A stretch of DNA of 64,000 nt from Bacillota bacterium (GCA_023416655.1 JAEZHK010000071.1:1-64000); one strand, 5' to 3'. Counted from the stretch's first letter, positions 8,125 through 16,728 are shown. Notes: generated by a model not told the origin, from the letters alone. Made by a program: numbers and translations.

Positions 8125-9186
8125 ATGAAGAAGAACTCGAAACTCGTCGCCCTGCTGCTCGCGGCGCTGATCGTGCTGGGAAGCTCGGCAGCCGCCCTGG
8201 CCGAACCGCTGACCGTCGCCGTCAGCATGCGCTCCACCGCCAGCGAGTACCACATGCAGTACGTCGCGGGCGCTCAGGCGTTCGTCGATTCGCTGCCTGA
8301 AGGCACCGCCGAGGTGCAGATCCTGGCCTGCGAAGGCAACGACGACAAGCAGATCAACGACATCAACGCCGTCATCGCCGCCAAGGGCGACAACATGATC
8401 CTGTTTGTTGACCCGAACAACGCGCCCAACATCACCGCCATCGCCGAAGCCTGCGAAGAGGCGGGCGTGTACTGGACCTCCGCCTGGAACACCCCCGAGG
8501 GCATCTACCCGACCAGCTACAAGTACTGGGTCAACCACCAGGCCTGCGACGCGGTCAAGCAGGGCTATGACATCGCCGTGACCCTCTTCAACGCGCTGCC
8601 GACGCCCGGCAAGGGCAACATCTGCGTGCTGGAAGGCATGCTGGCCAACTCCGCCAACACCTACCGCATGCAGGGCCTCCAGCAGGCGCTCAAGGAATAC
8701 CCGGACATCAAGGTTCTGGACGACCAGGCGGGCGACTGGGCGACCGCGAAGGGCCTGTCCATCACCGAGAACTGGCTGGCCAAGTATGACAACATCGACG
8801 GCATCTGGTCCGCGTGCGACGACATGGCGGTCGGCGTCGTGCAGGCGCTGAAGGCCAAGGGCCTCAACGGCAAGGTCAAGGTCACCGGCGTGGACGGTAC
8901 CTCCGCCGCCATCGAGATGGTCGGCACCGGCGACCTCATCTGCACCATCGCCAACAACGGCTGGATGCAGGGCGGCTACGGTGTGGCCTACGCCTACGCG
9001 GCCAAGACCGGCGTCATCGACACCGCCACCATGGACCTCAAGCACCGCATGTTCTACACCAACGGCTTCCTGGTCACCACGGAAACCCTGCCCGAGTACA
9101 AGAAGACCTTCGTGGAGAGCGTGCCCGTCTACGATTACACCAACCTCGACTTCCCGATCGCCAAGGCGATGGACGTCGTCAAGTAA
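8125..9186 (+). CDS. Sugar ABC transporter substrate-binding protein
   Basis: A 353-residue extracytoplasmic sugar-binding protein for the second importer. The signal peptide covers about residues 1-27 (MKKNSKL, a hydrophobic core, AAALA|E) and again has no lipobox cysteine. The mature domain has the type 1 binding fold pattern, with TVAVSMRSTASEYHMQ at the start and VTGVDGTSAAIEMVGTGDL in the hinge region. ATG 8125 follows GGAAGGGAGAA. The gene is separated from its permease and ATPase genes by 475 bp that hold a GC hairpin and element copy B, which probably sets the expression ratio. Confidence 0.92.
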   Translation: MKKNSKLVALLLAALIVLGSSAAALAEPLTVAVSMRSTASEYHMQYVAGAQAFVDSLPEGTAEVQILACEGNDDKQINDINAVIAAKGDNMILFVDPNNAPNITAIAEACEEAGVYWTSAWNTPEGIYPTSYKYWVNHQACDAVKQGYDIAVTLFNALPTPGKGNICVLEGMLANSANTYRMQGLQQALKEYPDIKVLDDQAGDWATAKGLSITENWLAKYDNIDGIWSACDDMAVGVVQALKAKGLNGKVKVTGVDGTSAAIEMVGTGDLICTIANNGWMQGGYGVAYAYAAKTGVIDTATMDLKHRMFYTNGFLVTTETLPEYKKTFVESVPVYDYTNLDFPIAKAMDVVK

Positions 9187-9199
9187 AGCTTGCATGATG

Positions 9200-9232
9200 C
9201 CCGCGCGCGGCGCGTAAAGTACCGCGCGCGGG
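9200..9232 (+). other. Perfect GC-rich hairpin after binding-protein gene
   Basis: CCCGCGCGCGG (9200-9210) pairs perfectly with CCGCGCGCGGG (9222-9232) around an 11-nt loop, 13 bp after the stop codon. There is no T-run, so it looks like a message-end barrier rather than a simple intrinsic terminator. It lies just before element copy B. Confidence 0.55.
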
Positions 9233-9237
9233 TCAGG

Positions 9238-9442
9238 GCATTGAAAAACCCCGAGGGTTTTTCAATGCGAAAGAGGGAGCCTGCGTGAGCCATGAAATCC
9301 TGCGGGATTTCCGGGCGGCTCACTGACTTGTGTATTGTTTCCGCCACCGGTGTTCGCTACTTACTATGGAAACAGATACGTTCCCGGCGCGTTAGAGCCC
9401 GGGAACGATTGGATGGTACGACAAGGTTTGGCAACAGTCTAG
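9238..9442 (+). repeat. Dispersed four-hairpin element, copy B
   Basis: Hairpin 1 is at 9238-9268 (GCATTGAAAAACCC/GGGTTTTTCAATGC, perfect), hairpin 2 at 9285-9323 (GTGAGCC/GGCTCAC), hairpin 3 at 9337-9373 (right arm partly decayed) and hairpin 4 at 9380-9406. The conserved tail GATTGGATGGTACGACAAGG follows. This copy lies inside the importer operon, between binding protein and permease. The remaining 9443-9661 is GC-rich, with several short inverted repeats (for example around GCCGGTGGGCGTGGCCCC) and no supported gene. Confidence 0.88.
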
Positions 9443-9661
9443 CCCGCGCGTGGGTATACAAACCCATGGAGCGGTGGGCGTGGCCCCTCCCCGCGCCCAC
9501 CGCGCGGGGACCTTCCCACGCAAGGGAGGGAGCGCCCTGGCCCAACGCCTTCGGCGCGCCGGAAGGGGCGGAGGGCCGCCCGGTTTCACAATCGATCTCG
9601 CTTTCCTTGTCTGTCGCGCGGGCGCCGCGTGCGGGCCCAATCTGCGCAGGGGGAGAAAACT

Positions 9662-10675
9662 ATGGAAACGCAAACGCATGCCTCCCGAATCGGGCAGGAA
9701 TTCGCTGAGGAGATGAAAAAGCAGAGCCAGCGGGAGCACTTCATCTCGTGGGCGCCCGCCGGCATCCTGATCCTCTTGATCGCGCTGTTTTCCGTGACGG
9801 CGGAGGGCTTCTTCTCGCTGAAGAACATGCAAAACCTTTTGTACCAGATGTCCATCCCGCTGGTGATGGCGATGGGCATCACGTTCATGATCCTGATGGG
9901 TTCCACGGACCTCTCGGCGGAGGGCCTGGGCGGCTTCGTCGGCTCCACCGTCGCGCTGATGGTGCTCAACTCGAAAAATACGCTGGACATGGGCTTTCTC
10001 GCCATCCTGATCGCGATGGCGTCGAGCCTCGTGGTTTCTTCCCTGTCCGGAATCATCCACATCAAGGGCAAGCTGCCGTCCTTCATGGTCTCCTACGCTG
10101 TCAGCAGCATCATGGCGGGCTTCGCGGTACTCGCGTACATGGGGGAGCCCGCGCTGATCCGCGACCCGTTCTTTGCCACGCTGGCGCAGGGGTCCTTCCT
10201 GGGCGTTCCGTACCTGACGTACATCGCGCTGGCCGTCTTCGGGGTCTCCTACCTCTTCCAGTCGCGCACGCGCTTCGGCACCTACGTCATGGCCATCGGC
10301 GACAATGAATCCATTGCCAGAAATGTCGGCATCAACATAGACAGGACCAAGTTCAAGGTGTTTTTGTGGCTGGGCGTCTGCATCGGCCTCGTGGGCCTGA
10401 TGGGCGCGGTGCGCATCGGGCGCGGCGAGGTCGGCATAGGACAGAACGTGGTATTTCCGGCGATCACGGCGGTGGTCGTCGGCGGCACGAGCCTGACCGG
10501 CGGGCGAGGCGGGGTGGTCAATTCGCTGATCGGCACGCTGATCGTGACCGTGATCAACAACGCCCTGGTGCTCCTCGGCGTCAGCCCCTACGTGCAGTCG
10601 GCGGCGCAGGGCATCATCATCATCGCCGCGGTGGCCGTCTCCGTGCCGCATGGAAAGAATTTGATCCTGAAATAG
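9662..10675 (+). CDS. Sugar ABC transporter permease
   Basis: A 337-residue BPD_transp_2 family membrane permease, first of two in this operon. It has a hydrophilic N-terminal tail of about 35 residues and then about eight hydrophobic segments. Family motifs include STDLSAEGLGGFVGS near residue 82, SGIIHIKGKLPSFMVSYA near residue 130, and VGGTSLTGGRGGVVNSLIGT near 275. ATG 9662 follows GGGGGAGAAAAC. With the second permease at 12227 it should form a heterodimeric channel, as in YtfT/YjfF-type importers. Confidence 0.92.
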   Translation: METQTHASRIGQEFAEEMKKQSQREHFISWAPAGILILLIALFSVTAEGFFSLKNMQNLLYQMSIPLVMAMGITFMILMGSTDLSAEGLGGFVGSTVALMVLNSKNTLDMGFLAILIAMASSLVVSSLSGIIHIKGKLPSFMVSYAVSSIMAGFAVLAYMGEPALIRDPFFATLAQGSFLGVPYLTYIALAVFGVSYLFQSRTRFGTYVMAIGDNESIARNVGINIDRTKFKVFLWLGVCIGLVGLMGAVRIGRGEVGIGQNVVFPAITAVVVGGTSLTGGRGGVVNSLIGTLIVTVINNALVLLGVSPYVQSAAQGIIIIAAVAVSVPHGKNLILK

Positions 10676-10690
10676 AGGGGGTGGGCGCAT

Positions 10691-12217
10691 ATGGAGCGAA
10701 AACTTCTGATGTCCGTCAAAAACGTCACGATGCAGTACCCCGGCACGCTCGCCCTGAGCGACGTGAGTTTGGACATCTACGGCGGCGAGGTGCTGGGCCT
10801 GATTGGGGAGAACGGCGCGGGCAAGTCCACGCTGATGAAGATCCTGATGGGCGCGGAGACCGCCACGTCCGGCGAGATGCGCATGCACGGTCAGCCGTAT
10901 GCGCCGCGCACCACCATTCAGGCCAACCATCTGGGCGTGGGCATGGTGTTCCAGGAGCAGTCGCTCATTCAGAACCTGACGGTGGCCCAGAACATCTTCA
11001 TCGGCCGGGAGGAGCCCTACGCGCGATACGGGCTGGTGAGCGTGAAGCGCATGAACGCCGACGCGCAAAAAGTGCTGGAGCTGATGGAGATCACGAACAT
11101 CCGGCCCGGCACGCGCGTCAACCGCCTGGATTTTGCCAGCCGCCAGATGGTGGAGATCGCGAAGGTGTTCGACGCCGTCAGCGCGTGTCAGGACAAGGGC
11201 GCGATCATCCTCTTGGACGAGCCGACCTCCGTCCTCAGCGACCAGGAGATCCGCCAGCTCTTCCGCCACATGAAGCGGCTGTGCGACCGCGGCAACGCCG
11301 TCATCTTTGTCTCCCACAAGCTGGGCGAGGTGATGGAGATCGCGGACCGCATCTGCGTGTTCAAGGACGGCTGCAAGGTGGCCGAGATGGACAACAGCGA
11401 GCTGGACGAGGGCATTCTGTACGAGAAGATGGTCGGCCGCTCGGCCTCGGGCGAGTACTACCGGGTGCACCGCCAGCGGACGCCCGAACCCGAGGTGGCG
11501 CTGGAGCTGAAAAACCTCGGCAAACGCGGCTACTTCGGCGGCGTGAACCTGCAGCTGCACAAAGGGGAAATTGTGTCTGTCTGCGGCGTGATCGGCTCCG
11601 GCAAGGAGGAGCTGTGCGCGGTAATCTCCGGCGACGAGGACCCAACCACCGGCGAGATTCTTGTGCGCGGCAGCGCGAAGCGGTTCTGGTCGCCCTGCGC
11701 GGCGCTGGAAAACGGCATCCTCTCGGTGCCGCGGGAGCGGCGCGTGGAGGGCGTGGTGCCGGAGCTGACAGCCCACGAGAACATCGCGTTGTCCAACTTC
11801 GAGAAGGTCAAGCGCCGCGGCCTGATCTCCGAGAAACTCTCCCGAAAACAGGCGGAGGAGTACGTCCGGGAGCTTTCCATCAAGCTCCCCAGCGTCCGGC
11901 AGATCGTGGGGCGCTTAAGCGGCGGCAACGCGCAGAAAGTGGTGTTCGCGCGGATCCTGGCCTCGGACGCCGATATCCTGGTCCTCGACCACCCGACCCG
12001 GGGCGTGGATGTGGGTGCGAAGGCGGAAATCTACTCGATCATCCGGGATATTGCCGACAAGGGCAAGAGCCTGATCGTGCTGGGCGACACCCTGGACGAG
12101 TCGATCGGCCTTGCCAACCGCGTCTTCGTGATGAAGGACGGCGAGGTCACCCACGTCTTCGACGCGCCGAAGGAGGACAAGCCCGACCAGCTCTCGGTCC
12201 TCAAATACATGATGTGA
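10691..12217 (+). CDS. Sugar ABC transporter ATP-binding protein
   Basis: A 508-residue two-domain ATPase of the CUT2 class. The first nucleotide-binding domain has Walker A GENGAGKS at about residues 39-46 and IILLDEPTSVLSDQE. The second has a degenerate P-loop (CGVIGSGKEEL), signature LSGGNAQKVVFARIL and ILVLDHPTRGVDVG. In that last motif the usual Walker B glutamate position reads DHPT instead of DEPT, so the second site probably does not hydrolyse ATP; one weak site is common in this family. The gene lies between the two permease genes with short gaps, so all three are probably cotranscribed. Confidence 0.94.
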   Translation: MERKLLMSVKNVTMQYPGTLALSDVSLDIYGGEVLGLIGENGAGKSTLMKILMGAETATSGEMRMHGQPYAPRTTIQANHLGVGMVFQEQSLIQNLTVAQNIFIGREEPYARYGLVSVKRMNADAQKVLELMEITNIRPGTRVNRLDFASRQMVEIAKVFDAVSACQDKGAIILLDEPTSVLSDQEIRQLFRHMKRLCDRGNAVIFVSHKLGEVMEIADRICVFKDGCKVAEMDNSELDEGILYEKMVGRSASGEYYRVHRQRTPEPEVALELKNLGKRGYFGGVNLQLHKGEIVSVCGVIGSGKEELCAVISGDEDPTTGEILVRGSAKRFWSPCAALENGILSVPRERRVEGVVPELTAHENIALSNFEKVKRRGLISEKLSRKQAEEYVRELSIKLPSVRQIVGRLSGGNAQKVVFARILASDADILVLDHPTRGVDVGAKAEIYSIIRDIADKGKSLIVLGDTLDESIGLANRVFVMKDGEVTHVFDAPKEDKPDQLSVLKYMM

Positions 12218-12226
12218 GGGATTGCC

Positions 12227-13207
12227 ATGAACGCAGAGAAAACGCTCTGGGGGAGGATCGCCGGCAGCCGGGAGGCGCTGACCAAGTACCTGACGCTGGC
12301 TTCCACGGTGGCGATCCTGATCGTCTTCACCGCGATCAGCCCCAGCTTCCTGGGGCCCCGGAACATCATCAACATTCTGAAAGACCTTTCGCCGGTGCTG
12401 GTCATGGCCTGCGGCGAAGGGTATGTGCTGATGCTGGGCTCCATCGACCTCTCCATCGGCTCCGTCGCCTCCTGCGCGGCGGTCATGCTGACGGTGCTTT
12501 TGAAGTCCATCGGCCCGTGGGCCTACCCGGTGGTCATCCTGTTCGGCGTGCTGGCGGGCATTTTGAACGGCGTGCTGCACACCCGGCTCTCCGTGCCCTC
12601 ATTCATCGCCACGCTGAGCACCTCCGCCATCTGGCAGAGCTGCGCGTACCTGCTGTCCGGCGGGCAGCCGTTGACCATGCTGCCGGATGTGTGGCCCTAC
12701 GTGAACTGGGCGAAGTTCACGCTGTTTGGCACAGTGCCGATCCTCTTCATCGTGGCGCTGCTGGTGCTGGTCGCCTATTCGGTGGTCAGTCGCTTCACAG
12801 CGTCCGGTCACACAGTGCGGGCCGCGGGCGCCAATGAGCGCGCCACATGGCTGATGGGCCGCAACGTCCGCCGGGCCAAAGTCGTCGCCTTCCTGTGTTC
12901 GGGGCTGGGCGCGGCGCTGGGCGGAATCCTGTTTGCCGTCAAGCTCAAAAGCGGCATCCCCACCGTCGGCGTGCAGTACACCATGCTGGCCATCGCCGCG
13001 GCGGTCTTGGGCGGGCTGCAGATGACCGGCGGCAAGGGTTCGATCCTGATGACGCTATTGGGCGCACTCCTCATCACCGTCATCCAGAACGGCATGAACG
13101 TCGTGGGCGTCAGCGGGCTATTGCAGCAGATCATCTTCGGCTCGCTGCTGCTCATCGCGATCTTCATCAACTCCGACAAGCAGCACAAGGGCCTCGTCGT
13201 CAAATAG
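12227..13207 (+). CDS. Sugar ABC transporter permease
   Basis: A 326-residue second permease of the BPD_transp_2 family. Conserved stretches are GSIDLSIGSVASCAAVM near residue 70, LNGVLHTRLSVPSFIATLS near 110 and GGLQMTGGKGSILMTLLGA near 262. It starts 9 bp after the ATPase stop codon. It differs enough from the 9662 product to be a heterodimer partner, not a recent duplicate. Confidence 0.92.
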   Translation: MNAEKTLWGRIAGSREALTKYLTLASTVAILIVFTAISPSFLGPRNIINILKDLSPVLVMACGEGYVLMLGSIDLSIGSVASCAAVMLTVLLKSIGPWAYPVVILFGVLAGILNGVLHTRLSVPSFIATLSTSAIWQSCAYLLSGGQPLTMLPDVWPYVNWAKFTLFGTVPILFIVALLVLVAYSVVSRFTASGHTVRAAGANERATWLMGRNVRRAKVVAFLCSGLGAALGGILFAVKLKSGIPTVGVQYTMLAIAAAVLGGLQMTGGKGSILMTLLGALLITVIQNGMNVVGVSGLLQQIIFGSLLLIAIFINSDKQHKGLVVK

Positions 13208-13230
13208 TCGCGTAAAGGAGCGGGAAAACG

Positions 13231-14211
13231 ATGATTTATAAAAAGGTGAAACTGATCGACAAGCCGATCTCCGCGCTGGGCATCGGTTGCTGGAACTTTG
13301 GCGGCGACTGGGGCGGCGAGGACGACGGGAAGTACATCGACATCGTGCACGCCGCGATCGACCGGGACATCAACTTCTTCGACGTCGCGCCGGTCTACGG
13401 CTGGCACCACGCGGAAAAGGTACTGGGCCGGGCGCTTGCCGGAGGCTTGCGCGAGAAGGTCTTCATCGCGTCGAAGTGCGGCCTGCTCTGGGATGAAAAC
13501 CATCAGACCCGCAACGACCTCTCCCGCAAGAGCATCCTCTGGGAGATCGACGAGAGTCTGAAGCGCCTGGGCACCGATTACATCGACATCTACCAGCTGC
13601 ACTGGCCCGACCACGCTACGCCCATCGAGGAGACGGCCCAGGCGCTCCTCGAAATCCGGCGCGCGGGCAAGATCCGCTATGTGGGCCTCTCCAACTTCTC
13701 ACAGGAGGACGTGGAGGCCTTCATGAAGATCGTGCCGGTCGAATGCCAGCAGGGCCTGTACAACATGCTGGAGCGCAATACGCGCAGCTACCACAACATC
13801 CCGCTGGAATACTTGGCCGAGGACGAGATGATCCCCACCGTGCGCAAGTACGGGCAGGCGTTCTTGCCCTACAGCCCGTACATGCAGGGGCTGCTCACCG
13901 GCCGCTTCACGCGCGAGAGCAAGTTCTCCCCGGAGGACATCCGAAACGCCAACCCCAAGTTCTTTGGCGAGGCCTACGACCGGTACTACGACTGCTACGA
14001 GCAGCTCGCCGCGTTTGCCGCCCGGATGGGCCGCCCGATGAACGAGATCTGCGTCAACTGGCTGAGGCAGATGGAGGAGGTCACCTGCATCATCGGCGGC
14101 GTGTCCTCGATCAAACAGCTGGACGGCAACGTGCACGCGCTTTCCTGGGACATCAGCCCTTCAGAGATGGCCGAGATCAACCGGATCATCGAGCCGTTCC
14201 GCTACGTGTAA
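13231..14211 (+). CDS. Aldo/keto reductase
   Basis: A 326-residue NAD(P)H-dependent aldo/keto reductase with a TIM-barrel fold. The catalytic tetrad is visible: Asp and Tyr in FDVAPVYGW (about residues 50-58), Lys in IASKCG (near 79) and His in YQLHWPD (near 119). The cofactor region appears in the C-terminal part (IIGGVSSIKQLDGNV). It is the first enzyme gene after the importer, 23 bp from the permease. It probably oxidises or reduces the incoming sugar; the substrate is unknown. Confidence 0.9.
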   Translation: MIYKKVKLIDKPISALGIGCWNFGGDWGGEDDGKYIDIVHAAIDRDINFFDVAPVYGWHHAEKVLGRALAGGLREKVFIASKCGLLWDENHQTRNDLSRKSILWEIDESLKRLGTDYIDIYQLHWPDHATPIEETAQALLEIRRAGKIRYVGLSNFSQEDVEAFMKIVPVECQQGLYNMLERNTRSYHNIPLEYLAEDEMIPTVRKYGQAFLPYSPYMQGLLTGRFTRESKFSPEDIRNANPKFFGEAYDRYYDCYEQLAAFAARMGRPMNEICVNWLRQMEEVTCIIGGVSSIKQLDGNVHALSWDISPSEMAEINRIIEPFRYV

Positions 14212-14225
14212 AGGGAGGTCAGGGC

Positions 14226-14612
14226 ATGAAGAAATTTGTCAAAGGCTTTCACCATTACGGCCTGCCGACAAGGAATATGGACGCGACCGTCGAATTCTAT
14301 CGGAAGTTGGGCGCGGAGATCGTGTTTGAGACGACCGTGACGGAGGCGGGCAGGCCCTGCCGCGTGGTGCACCTGAAAGTGGCGGACCTCTACGTGGAGG
14401 CCTACGAGCGCGACGAGATCGCGGGCTTCCCCGGCGCGATCGACCACATCGCGGTATCGACGGACGACATCGAGGGTGCGTTTCAGGAGGCCAGGCGCCT
14501 GGGGCTGACCTTCCTGCGAGAAGAGATCGGCGTTTCGGACTACTGGCCGGGCACCGGCCGCTGGTTCCACCTGATCGGGCCCAGCGGCGAGCGCGTGGAG
14601 TTCGCGCAGTAA
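14226..14612 (+). CDS. VOC family (glyoxalase-like) protein
   Basis: A 128-residue single-domain vicinal-oxygen-chelate protein. It has the paired beta-alpha-beta-beta-beta units of glyoxalase/epimerase folds, starting with FHHYGLPTRNMDATVEFYRKLGAEI and a second half beginning IDHIAVSTDDIEGAF. Potential metal ligands are the histidines in those two strands and the glutamate near the C-terminus (GERVEFAQ). ATG 14226 follows GGGAGG. Its place between a reductase and a sugar kinase suggests an epimerase or lyase step in the same pathway, which is an inference. Confidence 0.82.
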   Translation: MKKFVKGFHHYGLPTRNMDATVEFYRKLGAEIVFETTVTEAGRPCRVVHLKVADLYVEAYERDEIAGFPGAIDHIAVSTDDIEGAFQEARRLGLTFLREEIGVSDYWPGTGRWFHLIGPSGERVEFAQ

Positions 14613-14642
14613 CTCGCATCACAACACTTTGGAGGGATACGA

Positions 14643-15680
14643 ATGGCGTTCCGGGCGATCACATTCGGCGAGATCATGCTGCGGCTGAAGAGCCCCGGGT
14701 TCGAGCGGTTTTTGCAGACGCCAGCGTTTGAGGCGACCTTCGGCGGCGGAGAGGCCAACGTGGCGGTGAGCCTGGCCGGGTTCGGCATGGACGCCGCGTT
14801 CGTCACGGCGCTGCCGAAAAATGACATCGCCGAGGCCTGCGTCCGGGAGCTTCGGGGCTTTGGCGTGGACGTGAAGGGGATCGCGCGGACGGAGGGGCGG
14901 CTGGGCGTCTACTTCCTGGAAAACGGCGCGGTGCAGCGGCCCAGCAAGGTGATCTATGACCGCGAGGGCAGCTGCATTTCGCGGGCGAAGCCCGGCGACA
15001 TCGACTGGCGCAACGTTCTGGACGGGGCCGCGTGGTTCCACGTCACCGGCATCACGCCCGCTCTCAGCCAGAGCGCGGCGGATTTGACGCTGGAGGCGGT
15101 CAAAGCCGCCCGGGAAATGGGCCTTTCCGTCAGCTGCGACCTTAACTACCGCAAGAACCTGTGGAAGTACGGCAAGCGCGCCGACGAGGTGATGCCGCTT
15201 GTGACGGCTTGCGCGGATACGGTCATCGCCAACGAGGAAGATGTGCAGAAGGCGCTGGGGATCGCGGGCGAGTCCGCCGCGGGCGCGGAGGCGGGGGAGA
15301 TCGACGTCACCCAGTACCGGAAGATCTGCGAGAAGGTGATGGAGCGATTCCCAAATGTGCGGCGCGTGGCGATCACCCTACGCGAGAGCAAGTCCGCATC
15401 CCACAACGACTGGAGCGCCTGCCTGTACGACGGGTCGGAGTTCCTGGTGTCCCGCAAATACGCCATCACCCACATCGTGGACCGCGTCGGCGGGGGCGAC
15501 AGCTTCTCGGCGGGCCTCATCTACGGCCTGAACGCCTACCCGGAAGCGCGCAGCGCGCTGGAGTTCGCGGTGGCGGCCTCCTGCCTGAAGCACTCGATCG
15601 GGGGCGACTACAACCGCGTCTCCGTCGCCGAAGTCGAGGCGCTGATGAAGGGCTCCGGCAGCGGCAGGGTGCAGCGCTAG
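14643..15680 (+). CDS. PfkB-family sugar kinase (KdgK-like)
   Basis: A 345-residue kinase. It opens with GEIMLRLKSPGFERFLQT and FGGGEANVAVSLAGFG (PfkB signature 1 region, about residues 37-52). Near residue 280 it has the ATP/catalytic motif DRVGGGDSFSAGLIYG, where GGGD replaces the more common GAGD. The pattern is that of 2-keto-3-deoxygluconate kinases. If that is right, it could also serve the hexuronate operon at 24936-30185, which makes 2-keto-3-deoxygluconate but has no kinase of its own here. It ends the second importer operon, upstream of element copy C. Confidence 0.82.
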   Translation: MAFRAITFGEIMLRLKSPGFERFLQTPAFEATFGGGEANVAVSLAGFGMDAAFVTALPKNDIAEACVRELRGFGVDVKGIARTEGRLGVYFLENGAVQRPSKVIYDREGSCISRAKPGDIDWRNVLDGAAWFHVTGITPALSQSAADLTLEAVKAAREMGLSVSCDLNYRKNLWKYGKRADEVMPLVTACADTVIANEEDVQKALGIAGESAAGAEAGEIDVTQYRKICEKVMERFPNVRRVAITLRESKSASHNDWSACLYDGSEFLVSRKYAITHIVDRVGGGDSFSAGLIYGLNAYPEARSALEFAVAASCLKHSIGGDYNRVSVAEVEALMKGSGSGRVQR

Positions 15681-15701
15681 GCGTTCTGAAGATTTCCATC
15701 A

Positions 15702-15956
15702 AGCCATCGGCGGAGCCGGTGGCTCAAGCGTTGAAAAACCCCGGGGGTTTTTCAACGCATAGGAAGAAGACTGCGTGAGCCATGAAATCCTGCGGGATTT
15801 CCGGGCGGCTCACTGACTTGCGGAATTGTTTCCGCCACCAGTGTGCGCACTGGTTATGGAAACCGATTCCCGGCGCACAGGTCGCCGGGAACGATTGGAA
15901 GGTACGGCGAGGTTTGTCAACAGTTTGAGCCATCGGCGGGGCCGGTGGCTTTTCTT
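15702..15956 (+). repeat. Dispersed four-hairpin element, copy C, flanked by a duplicated hairpin
   Basis: Hairpin 1 is at 15728-15758 (GCGTTGAAAAACCCC/GGGGTTTTTCAACGC), hairpin 2 at 15775-15813, hairpin 3 at 15828-15863 and hairpin 4 at 15867-15891. The tail GATTGGAAGGTACGGCGAGG follows. A 23-nt hairpin, AGCCATCGGCGG(A/G)GCCGGTGGCT, lies on both sides (15702-15724 and 15928-15950). The downstream copy is followed by TTTTCTT and looks like an intrinsic terminator. The 415-bp gap to the next gene holds this element and the promoter at 16019. Confidence 0.88.
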
Positions 15957-16018
15957 GTGCGGCATTGGAATAGCCGGGGCAAAAAGGCCGATCGGCACTA
16001 CCATTCCCGCGCCTGTCG

Positions 16019-16027
16019 TGCTATAAT
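16019..16027 (+). promoter_or_regulatory. Extended -10 promoter (TGC-TATAAT)
   Basis: A consensus TATAAT at 16022-16027 is preceded by TGC. No good -35 is visible at the matching distance. It lies 69 bp before the FetA-like gene. Confidence 0.6.
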
Positions 16028-16095
16028 ACACCAAGTCTGTTCCCGACATTTTCTTTACTGCGCTGGCTCACTTCTCCAACAAGGATGGGACCGCC

Positions 16096-16728
16096 ATGAA
16101 CGCCATACTGTCCGCCAACGGGCTGAAGTTCAGGGATCTGATCGCGTACCCGCCCATCGAAATCAAACCCGCGGTGGCGACCTTTCTCACCGGCGAGAGC
16201 GGCAGCGGCAAGAGCACGCTTTTGAAGCTTTTGAACGCGACTGCCGTGCCTTCCGCGGGCGTCATCCTGTACGAGGGTTTGGACGTGGAGGGCATGGACA
16301 CGCTCAGGATCCGCCGGGAGGTCGTGCTGGCGGCGCAGAACGTATTCCTCTTCGACGGCACGATCCGCCAGAATTTCGACCAGTTTTATGACTTCCGCGA
16401 CGAGCCCCCGATCGGCGAGGTTGACTTGAAACGCTTCCTCGCGCTTTGTTGCGCGGATTTCCCGCCGGATGCCCGGTGCGAAACGCTGTCCGGCGGCGAG
16501 CGGCAGCGGGTGTTCCTCGCGATCCACCTGTCGCTGAAGCCCAAGGTTTTGATGCTGGACGAGCCGACCTCGGCGCTGGACGAGGCGACGTCGTTCAAGC
16601 TCTTTTCAAACGTCAAGACCTGGTGTGCGGAGAACGGGACCGCGCTGATTGCGGTCTCGCACGATCAGAAGCTGGCGGACGCCTTCGCGGACGAAGTGAT
16701 CCACCTGGCGGGGAGGGCGGGCGCGTGA
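16096..16728 (+). CDS. ABC transporter ATP-binding protein (FetA/YbbL-like)
   Basis: A 210-residue single-domain ATPase. Walker A is GESGSGKST near residues 35-43, the Q-loop region is VVLAAQNVFLFDG, the signature is LSGGERQRV near 135 and Walker B is VLMLDEPTSALDE. It overlaps the FetB-like permease gene by 4 bp (GTGA). This pairing is typical of the YbbL/YbbM (FetA/FetB) family, linked in E. coli to iron homeostasis and oxidative stress resistance; the role here is by homology only. Confidence 0.9.
   Translation: MNAILSANGLKFRDLIAYPPIEIKPAVATFLTGESGSGKSTLLKLLNATAVPSAGVILYEGLDVEGMDTLRIRREVVLAAQNVFLFDGTIRQNFDQFYDFRDEPPIGEVDLKRFLALCCADFPPDARCETLSGGERQRVFLAIHLSLKPKVLMLDEPTSALDEATSFKLFSNVKTWCAENGTALIAVSHDQKLADAFADEVIHLAGRAGA

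Noticed and set aside
9392..11776. 794-codon open frame on the minus strand
   Set aside because: It runs opposite the permease and ATPase genes, is rich in His, Asp, Arg and Ala from GC-biased antisense reading, and shows no domain. The plus-strand genes have clear motifs and ribosome binding sites.
11983..12018. Frameshift or sequencing error in the ATPase Walker B (DHPT instead of DEPT)
   Set aside because: The frame continues intact on both sides, and a degenerate second site is common in double-domain sugar ATPases.
10366..12837. 823-codon open frame on the plus strand in another phase
   Set aside because: Arginine/glycine-rich shadow of the ATPase and permease genes; long stop-free frames are expected at this GC content.
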